64,000 nt of DNA from Chelonoidis abingdonii. Lineage: Eukaryota; Chordata; Testudines; Testudinidae. This document shows positions 1-12,256 of this stretch, piece by piece. The DNA lies in the NCBI RefSeq assembly GCF_003597395.2, contig NC_133769.1, positions 43,494,223-43,558,222 of the forward strand, in the 5' to 3' direction. The first letter of the stretch is position 1. Each line of letters begins with the position of its first letter. Both the position numbers and the translations under genes were made by a program. Below the pieces are notes generated by a model. That model was not told the DNA's origin. It ran no database searches and saw only the letters and a program-made list of their open reading frames with translations.

Positions 1-393
1 AAGAACTAGGGGTCACCAAATGAAATTAATAGGCAGCAGGTTTAAAACAAATAAAAGGAAGTTCTTCTTCACGCAGCGCACAGTCAACTTGTGGAACTCC
101 TTACCTGAGGAGGGTGTAAAGGCTAGGACTATAACAGTGTTTAAAAGAGAACTGGATAAATTCATGGTGGTTAAGTCCATAAATGGCTATTAGCCAGGAC
201 GGGTAAGGAATGGTGTCCCTAGCCTGTGTTCGTCAGAGGATGGAGATGGATGGCAAGAGAGAGATCACTTGATCATTGCCTGTTAGGTTTACTCCCTCTG
301 GAGCACCTGGCATTGGCCACTGTTGGTAGACAAATACTGGGCTAGATGGACCTTTGGTCTGACCCGGTACGGCCATTCTTATGTTCTTATGAT
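1..393 (+). mobile_element. CR1 LINE, 3' end
   Basis: This is the 3' terminal part of a CR1 non-LTR retrotransposon, read on the plus strand. It holds the last ORF2-side sequence, the 3' UTR and the terminal GTTCTTATG-type short repeats at about 380-393 that mark CR1 tails in turtles. It is 5' truncated by the window edge. The tail abuts the 3' portion of an LTR at about 397, so the CR1 probably inserted into that LTR; the other half would lie outside the window. Short open frames here are on both strands and are not conserved coding. Confidence 0.88.
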
Positions 394-396
394 CAC

Positions 397-698
397 TGCT
401 CACCAGGAATTGGTGAGGAAATTCTCTCAAGTCTACCCAGGAAAGGGGTGTAAAGACTTAGGGGAGAGGGGAGAAGGAATTAGTCTCAAATCTGCCCAGG
501 AAAGGAGGGCAGTTAGAGACTTGAGAGAGTTTTGGGGAAAGGCAGAGTTCCAACTGACTCTTCCCTAAACATGTGTTTATATCATTTGGTGGTGGCAGCA
601 ACTGTTTTGCCTAAGCTGGTAAAAATAAGCTTAGGGGTTATGCATGCAGGTCCCCAAATCTGTACCCTAAAGTTCAGAGTGGGGAGGGAACCTTGACA
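397..698 (+). mobile_element. LTR-A fragment (3' part)
   Basis: This stretch matches the 3' parts of the LTRs at 31841-32705 and 35616-36355. All three share the GGTGGCAGC motif, a 'CATGCAGGTCCCC' block and the terminal CCTTGACA. It ends at 698. The 5' part is missing, replaced by the CR1 tail. Superfamily (ERV or gypsy) is not settled by sequence reading alone. Confidence 0.75.
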
Positions 699-1714
699 CT
701 GGGTCAGCAAGTTACCGTGTCATTATAAAATCATGCAGCAAGTTAGTCATTATAGGACAGATGTGACTTGTTCAGCTCTGCAAAATCGCTGGCTAAAAAG
801 ACTAATAGCACATCTTCTCACCCAGGATCAGGTTCTTGCCCATTTGACTTTGTTGATAATTATGTGCCTATTCTCTCTTTAATGTGGTACTACTAATGAC
901 TGCATTTTTGTAATAAGTCCATGACCCAGACAGATGGAAGGGATCATTTGATGTTTGCACAGGGAAAATTATGTATCTTAGAGAGTTAGTATCTTACAGT
1001 GATTGTGATGATCTCTATAACCAGAGATAAAACAACTTTGTTCTGCAAATTGAAGTATATTGCATGCTGCTAAGAATAGCAGAAAATACTGGGACAAGAA
1101 ACAGTCATGAAATAAGAAAAAAAATGAACTATGCACAGATGTGTTGTTTAGAAATTGACCTGTTTTATATAACATAGTGTTACTTCAAAAAGGAGCACAG
1201 ATTTCAGAACCAGGCACATGGACTCATTAGGAGGTCTCACAAAATGTTGGGCACCTGTCACTGAAATCAATTACAGCTGAGTGCTCACCATCTTGCAGAT
1301 TCAGGGCTGTAATTTAGCACTGGCACAGTAACTACTGGTGGCAACTTCTGGAAGAAAATCATAATCAAATAGTGCTAGTTCATTGGGATTGGCCCTTCTG
1401 TACCCACAGCAGCTTTAAGTTAATTTTATGCCCCCTTCAATGCTGGGGCCACGGAACTATTCCTCAGGCACAACTTAGAGTAGTCTTAGGTCTGGTCTAA
1501 GTTATTCTGGCTGGTAATGGCACTCAAGGGGTTGTTAGAGCAACAAGGCTGGATATAGACTCTTCCCAGGAAAATCATTGTTTTCCCTGAATATGCACTG
1601 TACATTAGGGTCTAGAGTAGGTATAGCATAATCACTGTGAACTCAACCCTTGTTGCTGCCATTGACACCTAGCAGAAGGGATGCACGTCCAGTGAGGAGA
1701 AAAATAGCAGCATT
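699..1714. other. Unassigned non-coding stretch
   Basis: No gene or recognisable repeat was seen. Only short chance open frames occur. Base composition is AT-rich and resembles the unique-sequence background of the window. Confidence 0.5.
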
Positions 1715-1965
1715 TTTATTATTTGTAGTGTGGTAGCACCTACAGCCCCAGTCATGGACCAGGACCCCATTGTGCTAGGTGCTGTACAAACACAGAACAA
1801 AAAGACAGTCCCTGTCCCAAAACAACTAACAAATTATGTATACAAGATCTAGTGGCAGACACAGGCAGATGGGGGAGCACAAGGAAATAATGAGAGAAGA
1901 TTGGCCAACATGATAGACAGTATTTTAGCACATCAGTGGCCTAACCATTTTCATCTACACCCAGT
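1715..1965. repeat. Ancient dispersed repeat
   Basis: This stretch reads as a diverged copy of a dispersed amniote repeat around 'CAGTCATGGACCAGGACCCC' and 'GTGCTAGGTGCTGTACAAAC'. I recognise the consensus as very common in turtle, crocodile and bird DNA but cannot name the family securely. A SINE or LINE-tail origin is most likely. There is no coding potential. Confidence 0.6.
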
Positions 1966-3605
1966 CAAACTAACCAATGTGTATCACATTTGCAGCAAAC
2001 TGCTCGTAAGTGAATTACAGACCAAGAAATAGCTGTAGAAGGTACTAGCAAACAGTTTTAAATTATAAAACTACCAATTGTTTGTAGACAATTTTGTGAA
2101 AAAGTAAACATTATGAACTCTACTATTCAATAAGTAAGTTATTAAAAATGAATTTTCAGAACATTTTATAAACATACTCATCACCATTCCTATCTCGTGC
2201 TCTAATTTGAAAGAGAAATGTCATCTTAGTTATGCTTTACTGCATGAAGTCCCATCTAATGATAATGTTTGAGATATTGGGAATGCAGTTTAACATTTTC
2301 ATGCATGAAAGAGATGGGATTTTTAAATCTATTATCGTAAGAAATGTTCTATCAGCTATACTTAGTTTTTGGTTTTAGGGGTGGGAGGTGATTTTGGTTA
2401 GCTGAACAACAATTTATGAAGTGACAAGATGATGTCTTCCCATTTATTATTCTGTATCACATTTAGATCACTTCGTTGTGGATGTAGCATCAGAATTTGC
2501 ATTGCAGTGTTGCTAAATCTAGATAATGTCCATCTCACATTTATTATTTATTATAAAGAAAACAGGAAGTTACATATTGATCATCTGATCTCTGGCATTT
2601 TTTCTTCCCTTCAATAAGTTTACAGATGCAGGATCTAACACTTTAAATGACAGCTTGAAGAACTGCCATAAGGAATTAGTATGATGAAATTTCTTGGTCA
2701 TTTCCTCTTAGATACTTGCTCATGCCACATCCACGCTAAGGGCTAAACTGTGGCTTTAATCTAATACATATAAGGGCTGAAAAGGAGCCCCACATCAGCA
2801 GGAATCACTGTAGGAATTCTGGCTGGGTATGAAGATGTGTAGATTGGAAACTCTGTCACCCTTTTGCAGGGTGCAGCACATGCTTTCCCCTGCTGGGGAT
2901 CATCTCTTCTGGCTGGTACAAAGTTATGTGGGGCTTCAGCTCAACTCTTGCCTCATCCTTCTCCACCCATTTTAGGGAAGATAGTCACCTGTCTACCACT
3001 GAGTGCTAACCTGGACCAATCTTTGTATTCAGTGAACACAAGAATTACAGTCATGGCCAGCCCTTGTGCTGGGGTTTGGAGTAAGAAGGTTCCTTATGTC
3101 GCCTCCCATTTCATTTATCTGTTCAGGACCAGATAGCATCTGGAACAAATTTGGTTCTAGACAAAATCTGAGAAAAAGGAAAAGGAATGGGAGATTGGGA
3201 GTTGTGTGGGGATGCACTATAGTATCACTTTTATGTATACACACGTTCTCTGTTACTCCTTAGCACATTTGTTATAGATACCCTCATTTATATTAGTGAA
3301 ATAAAACAACTTTTAACATAGCATCACGGAACAGATTCTTCAGATTTCAGATGTAATCACACCAAATGAAATACCTTATCCAAAAATCCATAGAATTCTA
3401 AAGTTAATTTCTTTGCATGTTAGTGATTTGAAAGTAATACTCTCTCAATCTCTGCAAACAGATAAATGTTCATGGTACATGACATCTAAGGAATGCTGAT
3501 TAAATTCCTCTGTGGCAGCTCACATGAGTCAAGACCGGAAAACTATTCAGAAGTTAGAGCAAAATGCAAGTACACATGTGCTACTCAGTGTGAGACACAT
3601 GGAGT
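1966..3605. other. Unassigned non-coding stretch
   Basis: AT-rich sequence with only short open frames. No splice-bounded exon with a recognisable product and no repeat family was identified. Confidence 0.45.
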
Positions 3606-4510
3606 ATGAAAAACGATGAATACTTGTGTCACCTTCGAGACTAACAAATTTATTTGGGCATAAGCTTTTGTGGGCTAAAACCCACTTCATTGGATGTATG
3701 CAGTGAAAAATACAGTAGGAAGATATATACAGAGAACATAAAAAAAATGAGGGTTGCCATACCAACTAATCAGTTAAGGTGGACTATTATCAGCAAGAGA
3801 AAAAAAAACTTTTGTAGTGACAATCAGGATGGCCCATTTCCAACAGTTGACAAGAAGGTGTGAGTAACAGCAGGGAGGGAAATTAGCGTGGGGAAATAGA
3901 TTTTACTTTGTGTAATGACCCATCCACTCCCAGTCTTTATTCAAGCCTAATTTAATGATGTCTCATTTGCAAATTAATTCCAGTTCAGCAGTTTCTCTTT
4001 GGAGTCTGTTTTTGAAGGGTTTTTGTTTTGTTTTGTTTTGTTTTTGAGAATTGTGACTTTTAAGTCTGTAATCAAGTGACCAGAGAGGTTGAAGTGTTCT
4101 CTGACTGGTTTTTGAATGTTATAATTCTTTACATCTGATTTGTGTCCATTTATTCTTTTGCGTAAAGACTGTCCGGTTTGGCCAATGTACATGGCAGAGG
4201 GGCATTGCTGGCACACGATAACATATATCACATTGGTGGATGTGCAGGTGAACGAGCCTCTGATAATGTGGCTGATTTGATTAGGTCCTATGATGGTGTC
4301 CCCTCAATTCCCTGAAGACTGCACTGCCTTGTTCTGTGTTTTCTGGAGCAGTTGAAGTGATAAGTCTGGTCTGTGAAACCTTGCCTGGTTTTAGTTCTGG
4401 CTACTTCAGAAACTAATTCTTTCCTCATGACTTGGAAGAAACAAAATGTTGTTTCTGAAGTTGATGCAGTTTGTAATTTCATGGGCTTAAATTGGGCTAC
4501 TCTCTATTTC
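3606..4510 (-). mobile_element. Penelope-like element, GIY-YIG end
   Basis: This is the 3' part of a Penelope-like retroelement on the minus strand. The open stretch 4231-3974 encodes the core of a GIY-YIG endonuclease: VYVIVCQ-like residues, then MYIGQTGQSLRKRINGH, followed by a His-containing 'REHFNLSGH' segment. In Penelope-like elements this domain follows the reverse transcriptase and nicks target DNA. The frame ends soon after in a TTTTG-rich tract (4019-4047), so the copy is dead. The 3' tail at 3610-3700 contains the 'AAAGCTTATGCCCAAATAAA' block that recurs on the plus strand near 23.9 kb. Reverse-transcriptase sequence is not recognisable above 4510, so the copy is probably 5' truncated. 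Confidence 0.78.
4019..4047. repeat. (TTTTG)n simple repeat
   Basis: A short run of TTTTG units interrupts the endonuclease remnant of the Penelope-like element. It likely expanded after insertion. Confidence 0.85.
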
Positions 4511-4553
4511 CTACCCTGTTAAAAACGCCAGAACAGTAAATACTGGATATAAA

Positions 4554-5368
4554 GGGCTAGATCCACAAAGGAGATTTAGGCTCTGTTGCAAAGCTTAGCT
4601 TTAGGTTCGCTGCCACCTAGTGAAATCTACAACCCTGAATTAGGTGCCCAGGCTCCCCATCCAATGTCTGGCGAGAGTTCTGCATCTAAAAATGGGATTC
4701 AGAACAGCCAACAAATTGAGCAGGGAGCCACCTATGCCTAACTCTGGGCCAGGGGAAGGCACTTCCTCTCAGGAGTCACAGCTATGAACCTCTCCTGGAG
4801 TTATGTGCCTAGGGCAGATCTGGCTTTTGTTAAGGGATGGGAAAGCTATTTTTAACTCAATAGTTAAGTAGTCAGAGCACTTACCCAGAATGTGGGCAAG
4901 TCAGGTTCAAATCCCACTACTGCCTGAGCAGAGCAGTGGCTTGCACCTAGCTCTCTCAAGCTAACCACTAGGCTATGGGATAGTCTGGTGCTGGCCTCCC
5001 TCAATCTCTCCTGTTAGAGCTGGTCCACTTTGTATTAATGCTTTAATATTCAATTATCAGAGAATGAAAGAGAGATTAGGAATGAATCTGTAACAGTCAG
5101 TCAGGCACTCCACTGAGATGTAAGATTCAGGTTCAAGTCTCTGCTTCAGTGACTATTTTAGCATCATGTGAATCCTCCTGGGGCCCAGGCATGAGCTAGG
5201 AGCTGGGCCTCAGGACTTAATAGGCATGTGCACAGTGAGCTAGCAGAGAGCTAGGGCACTTTAGGAGCAGAAACCTAGGCACCTAGAGGGTCAGTGGGCA
5301 GCTGAGTAGTAGTTTTGAGAATCTAAATTTTGGACTCAGGCACCTAAATCCTTTTGTGGATCTAGCCC
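4554..5368. mobile_element. Inverted-repeat DNA element with tRNA-like modules
   Basis: The ends are terminal inverted repeats: GGGCTAGATCCACAAAGG at 4554 and its complement ending at 5368, extended by a second block (TTTAGG/CCTAAA). Between them are tRNA-like modules. One runs about 4860-4915 and carries an A-box-like 'AGTCAGAGCAC' and a B-box GGTTCAAATCC. It is followed by an inverted partner (about 4925-4980), and a further B-box-like 'GGTTCAAGTCT' lies near 5131. No transposase is present, so it is non-autonomous. AAA flanks both ends, but I cannot confirm a target duplication. The superfamily is uncertain (Harbinger-like is one option). Confidence 0.7.
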
Positions 5369-7904
5369 AAAGTAGACTGGAATGATATTAATCTACTGTA
5401 TGTCATTCCCCTCTTTGGATCAAATTCAGAAGTGCTGTAAGGTTCTGTTGGCCTCAGTGGATTTTGATACTAGTTCTTAATGTGACTGCTTGAATCCATA
5501 GCATCCTGATGTTAGAAAGAAACAGTCAGAGCAGAGATCAAGAATAAGGGCTTAATTCTGAGAGGTCCTGAATCCTTATAACTTCCACTGACTTCATGTA
5601 CTCAAGGTCAAATCCTCTATTCAGCATTTGATCCAAGTGATCAGATGTGAAACGACAAAGCAGTTGCAGAATCATTCGATGAAGCCTGCAGTAGGCTCCA
5701 CAGTTCTCCACAGAGAAAAAGATGAGAGGATGCACACCAATGGATCATCTGGCTCTAACCCCTGTCCAGCCTACCCTTGCCTCATCTCCTCCCACATGGC
5801 AAGCTCTGTACCACCCAAAGTATACATAACTCCGCAGATGCCCACCTGAAAATGCACATTGATTCCACTTCTGATGGAACCTGCATAGGCAGAGACAAGA
5901 GTTTCTCCTACAGCTGTAATCATTGCATTTGGTTCCGCTGAATGTTGTAAATGAAAGAGGAAAAGGTATTATAAATAAATAGTGATGGGCTTATGCCTGA
6001 TAAGACAATGGGATTTAAGCTACTGATTTTGCAAGGGCAGAATCAGAGCCAAAATTTGCATGCTACTTAAGTATCTTTTTTCATCCAGTATTAGTGTCAA
6101 TTTTTGGAATGGAGTTAACACAAATGGACTCTGCAGACTTTACCTACTTCATTAGCTTTAAGCAAACCAACAGTTCCACGTTAAGTCTTACTCCCCAAAG
6201 AAACGTTCATGTTCACAGTTCTATTGATGCAAGCACTGGAAAAGCCCATTGAATTACACAAATACAGACAGAGGCTTTTTAGCAGTTAATGCACTTCTCT
6301 CTGGCTGAGCAGAAAAGGGCTATCAATCAACCAGGGGGCCTTTTAAAGCTGTGCACTGCCCAAAAAATATCCAGAGCTAGTGGAAATTTTCCTTTTACTG
6401 TAGCAGAGACCAAGTAATTTAAAAAGCACACTTCCCTAGCTGCTTCCCCTATCTACACCACATATCTATAGATGTTTAGGCAGAAGTAACATGGAGCCAG
6501 AAAATTCATTGCAGAGCATAAAAATAAGTTTGCATCTGGCATACCATTCAGCAGGGGAAGAGAGAGCTCATCTGAATGAACTTTACAATTCCTGAGATGC
6601 TATGCAATGACCTGGGAGCTGGCGTTGCATGAAGGTAAACTTAAAAACAACAAAAAAGGTAATTTCCCAGTGAATCAGTTGGGAGTGGGATGTGCAATGT
6701 CTAAGTCTAGAAGTTTACTAAACATGAAAGCTTAGGACTATTTTTAATGAACAGGACCCTTTATAAGATATTTGTTTTACATCATTTTTAATTCATAATA
6801 ACTGTATCACTGTTTTAACAGTGAATATGAAAGGAAGTGGGTCATTCAATATGTATATTTAATTAGAAGAATGCTTCTGAACTACAAGTTTTAAAAATGC
6901 ACCTGGGTTATTCTTAGCTATATGCATTTTCTTATTTTATTTTTTTGAATCCAGTGGAAAACCTCTCAGGTCAGTTACTTTAAGCAACGGTTTCTGATAT
7001 GTAGTGACTTAACTTGGACTGTGAAGTCACCTTGGAAAACTCATCTCACTGGAAACATTAAAAAAATGAAATAAGGAATGAAGGACTAGACAAGGAAAAA
7101 AATGGTGTTTTCAATAATTCCTTCTTAACACTGAGATTAGAGGTCATCAGAAATCTATAAACTTTGGGACCCCCTAATCTTAGGGTTAAATAAATGTTTA
7201 TGGACTAATTTGTCTTTACTAAATAAGGCTCTGTTCCTACGAATCTCCCACTGCCTTCAAGATTCGGGATCAAGAAAGTATGTGATTTTATGATTACGAA
7301 ATCCAGAACATGGAGTAAATGTTACATATTATCTTGCTGAGCAGATGGAAAAATGCCTGAATACAATTTGTATATGTATAAGCTGGGGTGGGGGAAGAGT
7401 ATAAAAGGTGTTGTATCAAAACCATGCAACATTATATAAAATGGAATGAAACTTACAAGCAATATGCACCAAGCAGAAAAATGTCTGAGATGACACTTGG
7501 TCTCCTTGCATCATTTTAGCCCAGGAGCTTCTAGCTCATGTCCAGCAGAGGGAAACAAACACAATAGAAAAATCTCCCTATATTTTTAGAACAAAATATA
7601 ACAGGGTCAATCCAGTATTGATCCACCCTGAATCAATACAACATATTCTTTAAACCAGTAAAACTCATATTCTTAAAGTATTTTAGGGATTTAGTCTCAT
7701 TTTCAGTTAAAAACATGTAATCTAAGAAGCACCTTGAGTAAACTTCAAGCTTTTACATATAAGGAGCATAATTTGCCACTAAATTTCTCACATCCTTAAA
7801 AATTCAGATTAAAGTATGTGGTCTGAGAAACAACACTAGGTAAATCCCCAAACAGATGCTTTGAGACACTTGACAGTAATGATATTGTAAAAAGAAGTAC
7901 TTAA
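5369..7904. other. Unassigned non-coding stretch
   Basis: AT-rich with short open frames on both strands. No repeat family, conserved exon or RNA gene was recognised. Traces resembling degraded MITE halves may be present near 5550-5620 but are too diverged to call. Confidence 0.45.
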
Positions 7905-8033
7905 TGGGTGAGGTTTTCAAAAGTGCTTATTTTTGGCCTAATTCTACTCCCTTTGAAGTCAATGATAAAACTCTTGTGGACTTCACTGGCAGCAGTTAGA
8001 CCAATGCTGAGTGCTTTTGAAAATCCCTACCCA
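7905..8033. mobile_element. Short palindromic MITE
   Basis: A 129-bp element has terminal inverted repeats: TGGGTGAGGTTTTCAAAAG at the left, and the complement of TGGGTAGGGATTTTCAAAAG at the right. The interior has no coding sequence. It resembles the abundant reptilian MITEs whose ends read GATTTTCAAA. The target duplication is not clear. Confidence 0.6.
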
Positions 8034-8694
8034 TATGTTTAAGTCTGTCCCTACTGAAATATTACTTCTCTGACTCCAGGCTTAGCTGAACAAAAGAAAA
8101 CACTGCTCTCATGAGACCAAGAGAGCCGAAAGGAATCTGACTGAAAGGGTAATAAAACTAAGAGCAAGGAATAAAGGGCCAGAGTCTCAGCTGGTGCAAA
8201 CACTGAAGTTACTAAAGCAATATGCACCACCTGAGGATCTATACCACAATGCTTGATTAAATTTGTTTTGGAACAGTTTGAGGGCCCATGGATTTTTGTT
8301 GTTGTTTGGAATTGTAACAGGAAGGAAAATGTACCATACTACTTTTGTAACACAATTATCCTTGTTAGGTAATGGATCCAATAACAGCAAATGAAGTGTA
8401 ATCTACAAAAAGGCAATTACTCAAATAATTACTTTTTCAATCTTCAAACTCCAAAAAGAGCTAGTATATTATGGATGCATTCGTTATGGATGCAAAATCA
8501 ACTTATTTCTTATGAATGTTCTAGTGTTTGTACTCAAAAGAACATAGTTACATACTGCTATAGCTATATAATCCCTAACTGCAGTCCCCTTTTCAAGTTC
8601 AGTAGTAATGTGCCACATTTGAATAGATTGTGGTGCTACATTATAAAATGAAAACCACGAAGGACCATTGCATTAACTTTGCATTGAACAGGGC
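8034..8694. other. Unassigned non-coding stretch
   Basis: AT-rich sequence without a recognised gene or repeat. Confidence 0.45.
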
Positions 8695-9818
8695 TGTGAT
8701 GGAATGCACCCTGTATTGACACCCTGCACACTGTTGTAGTAATCTTTGTACAAGGCACGCCTTGTGAGGCATCATTTGAAAAGACAACTTGCTGATTCGT
8801 AATATCATGGTAAAATGCAAGTAGCAACATTATGAGTAAAGTTATGAACACAAGCTAAAATTATGACTGATGTGCGTTTCCCAAATAAGACCAGGGAGTG
8901 GCTAAACCAGTTTCTTAAAGACAAAGGGCAAGTTGATGCTCCGGACAGGAATCAACAATGCTGATGGGCCATCACTTGTCAAATAACCATTCTATAGCAA
9001 GAGAGGGGGTAGGGACAAAGATCTGCATCTCAGTGAAGAAACAGCATCGGGTTTCCTTCCTCCACCAGACCCTATCCCTTGGTGCTCAGCTGGAAATGCT
9101 TTTCAAAGAGGGACTGAAACTATAAAAAGGAGTATCAAACACCTCCAAAGAACCCCTCTCTTTCTCCCTGACCATCTCATTCTCTGCATCTGAGAAAACA
9201 AAGAAAGCAGCCATTGGACTCTGGGAGAGGGGTCCTGACCTGAAAATTTGATCTGTAATGCTGTTGGAAGCATGTGGTGAGAAACTTTGCTTTGAATCGA
9301 ATATAGTTTCTTAAGCTAGGCACTAAAAAGTGTTTTTATCTTTGTGTCCTTGTAATCATTTCTGACTTTTATGCCTTATTGCTTGTACTCACTTAAAATT
9401 TCTCTTTTTATAGTTAAAAAAAACTTGTTTTATTGTTTTATCTAATCCACTGTGTTTAACTTAAAGTGTCTGGATAACACCATTTAGAGTGGCAAGCTGG
9501 TGTATATTATTCCCCTAAAGGAATAACAGACATAATATTCTTTAACTATCTGGGAGAGGGCTGGGCAGTACAGGACATATATTTCTGGGGGAAATTCTCG
9601 GACTGGGGATGTGTTGGGGTCACCCTGCAGAATAACCCAGGCTGGTGAAAACCAGAGTGTAACCCAGCTGTGGCTGGCAGCCGGTAGTTACACACACTCA
9701 GGATGTGGCTTGCATGCTGGGAGGCTAACTGTGAGCAATCCAGGTGGTAGTAAGACATCCAAAGGTGCAGAACAGAGGTGACACAGCCCCACACTGGATT
9801 GCACCCCAGTATGTCACA
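8695..9818 (+). mobile_element. Solo LTR (ERV-like, LTR-B)
   Basis: The element starts TGTGATGG and ends ATGTCACA, giving TGTGA/TCACA inverted ends and the TG...CA rule. A TATAAAA box lies at 9121-9127. No gag, pol or env lies next to it, so it is a solo LTR of about 1.12 kb. Its 3' end shares CTGGATTGCACCCCAG with the reverse-oriented LTR at 28581-29767, so both belong to related families. The flanking pentamers agree at only three of five positions, so the target duplication is not convincing. Confidence 0.7.
9121..9127 (+). promoter_or_regulatory. TATA box of LTR-B
   Basis: TATAAAA lies about 430 bp into the LTR, the expected place for the U3 promoter. Confidence 0.5.
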
Positions 9819-11173
9819 AGTGTACAGGCTAGGTGGGAAATTTCATGAACTGCTGAACTTTTATGCTTCCTTTTCCTGTGTCTTATGACTTCTCTCCCTT
9901 CCTACACTCTAATAGGTCCCACTGATGATTACTTTTTTTGACACCTTTCTTTTTTGGTTGATGACCAGGTCTCAACCTGCTTCCTCCCTCTGGTCTCAAC
10001 TGAGTGACATAAACTAGTAACCTTTCTGGTGGCTCTTTCCACCATAGTGCTGCAGTGCTGTTGGGCCAAAGATAGGAAAGTAGTTTAACATGATTTATAT
10101 AGAACAAGAAAAACTGGTTGGTAGATAAAAAGGCAAACACAGAATGGCAATAAGAAATTAAAGTTCCAGAATAGTAAGAACCTACTTCTTTGGGGGAAGA
10201 TAAAATCCTCAGTAGCCAATATTGCTGCAGAATGTCCTATTTGTGATATTAGCATGGTATTTTCTAAAGCATTCAGTCCTGGCATATGGACTGATGAAAG
10301 TTTTACCATTGAATGGAAGCAGTTAGGCCAGTACTGAGTGCTTTCAGTTAAATTCTTAATCCCTTTGCAAACCTGTTTGAGGTGGAACTGATGGGAAAAT
10401 GGGGAAACAATACTGTGAACAATTTCAAAGTTGTTTGCATTTTACTGGACTGATATGGGAGCATTTTCCAATTTTTCATGATTTTTTTTTCTTACTGAAA
10501 ACAGAGTTCTCAATAAACTCATTTTGTTTAAATGTTGCAGAAAATTATGCAAAAATTGGAAAGCAGAGATAATGTCAACAATTTTTCATGCCAGCTTTTG
10601 TTTTTGGGAAAAGGCCTATCAACTGCTCTAATCTGAGGATTTCAAACATGACTAGAAGAACCTAGCAGAATTCGAGGATTTGCCTCTTGAACACCATTTT
10701 TGGGTTTGCAATGTTAAGTGAGTTTTCAGACCTTCTGCACAGGTATTTTGAGCCGGTGCAGAATTTCCCTGCGCTTAGAATAGAAAACTAACTGCTGTCA
10801 CTGACGTATTATAAAGTGGCAACTGTTGGTAAATGTTGACTTTTAATGACTATACATTGTCTACACTTTTCAAGACACATTTACCACAAAATTACATATA
10901 TTAACACACTGTAGTGACACAGCAGGGTACTTACATTAGTTACATGTGTTTTGTACTGTAACAGAGTGTAAATGGCAGTGATAATGAGAATACACAGATG
11001 TTTAAAACACTAGCTCTGTAGATGCGAAGCGTTTTATTATTATTGTACTCAGTAAGGCTAATGGGATCCTTTCAGTGTAAATTTTTATATTTAATTGTTT
11101 GTACAAGGTTTGAACATGTAAAACTCTGTATCTGTGCTACTTCTTATAATAATAGTGATTAATAATAACTCCC
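9819..11173. other. Unassigned stretch between two solo LTRs
   Basis: Retroviral internal sequence (gag, pol, env) would be expected here if the two LTRs were a pair. None is recognisable, and the two LTRs differ in sequence, so they are independent insertions. Confidence 0.5.
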
Positions 11174-11612
11174 TGTGACGTTATTGATATAAACTGGGAC
11201 CATATAGAACATGGGTTGCAACCAAGGTCCTGTAGTGGCACCAAATTCTGTGTAAAGGGGGTCATATAAGGTGTCTAAGGCCAGGTTACGGGTTACTGGT
11301 TATGATTATGCTGTCTGTATGTCTGTATCATTTTTGTAGTTGAAGTTATGAATATTGGCTGTGTGCTGTCTGTATGTCAAACTTGTGGTGTGTTACCGGG
11401 AAAGATTCCAGACAAGTTGGTGTCAGCTCTTCTTAGCCTGCTTGATGGCCCATTAAGGACCATCACCTACACAACTGACCCATCGAGAGAAGCCAGTTAC
11501 GCCCTGTGACTCAGCAAAGTGAGCAGAAACTGGCCCATGTGACTGCAAACTCCATTTTGCTGTAACTTTCCACAGTAGGAACAAAGGAGTGTTCTTACAC
11601 CTGGAAAAACCT

Positions 11613-11619
11613 ATATAAG
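11613..11619 (+). promoter_or_regulatory. TATA box of solo LTR
   Basis: TATATAA lies about 250 bp upstream of the LTR poly(A) signal. Confidence 0.6.
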
Positions 11620-11868
11620 GTGGAGGCCTCATCTCTATCTTGTCTTCAATCCTGCTTCTTACCTCTGGAGGGACTTTGCCACAAGCTGAAGCTCTACACA
11701 AGGGACTGATGACCCATCCCAGCGGGGGATGTACTCCAGAGACTTGATTTAAACCTGCAGTTTATTCCATCACTGCTACAAGCCTGAACTAAGAACTTTG
11801 CCATTACTGTATGTAATTGATTCCATTTAACCAATTCTAGCTCTCATCTCTATCTTTTTCCTTTTATG

Positions 11869-11874
11869 AATAAA
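11869..11874 (+). promoter_or_regulatory. Poly(A) signal of solo LTR
   Basis: AATAAA lies downstream of the TATA box within the LTR and marks the R region end. Confidence 0.6.
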
Positions 11875-12256
11875 CCTTTAGATTTTAGATTCTAAAGGAT
11901 TGGCAACAGCGTGATTTGTGGGTAAGATCTGATGTGTATATTGACCTGGGTCTGGGGGCTTGGTCCTTTGGGATCGAGAGAACCTTTTTTCTTTTACTGG
12001 GGTGTTGGTTTTCATAACCGTTCATCCCCAGGATGGGTGGCACTGGTGGGGATACTGGGAGACTGGAGTGTCTAAGGAAATTGCTTGTGTGACTTGTGGT
12101 TAGCCAGTGGGGTGAAACCGAAGTCATTTTTGTCTGGCTGGTTTGGTTTGCCTTAGAGGTGGAAAAACCTCAGCCTTGGGCTGTGACTGCCCTGTTTGAG
12201 CAATTGGTCCTGATTTGGCACTCTCAGTTGGGTCCCGCCAGAACCACATTGTCACA

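Larger units (their letters stand above)
11174..12256 (+). mobile_element. Solo LTR with perfect 5-bp duplication
   Basis: The element runs from TGTGACGTTATT to TTGTCACA, with TGTGAC/GTCACA inverted ends. CTCCC occurs directly before it (11169-11173) and directly after it (12257-12261). A 5-bp target duplication fits ERV3/ERVL or some gypsy families. A TATATAA box at 11613-11619 and an AATAAA signal at 11869-11874 give a normal U3-R-U5 layout. At 1083 bp with no internal region, it is a solo LTR left by recombination. Confidence 0.85.

Noticed and set aside
8695..12256. The two LTRs at 8.7 and 11.2 kb as one provirus
   Set aside because: They differ in sequence, and the 1.35 kb between them has no gag, pol or env traces; the second has its own perfect duplication.
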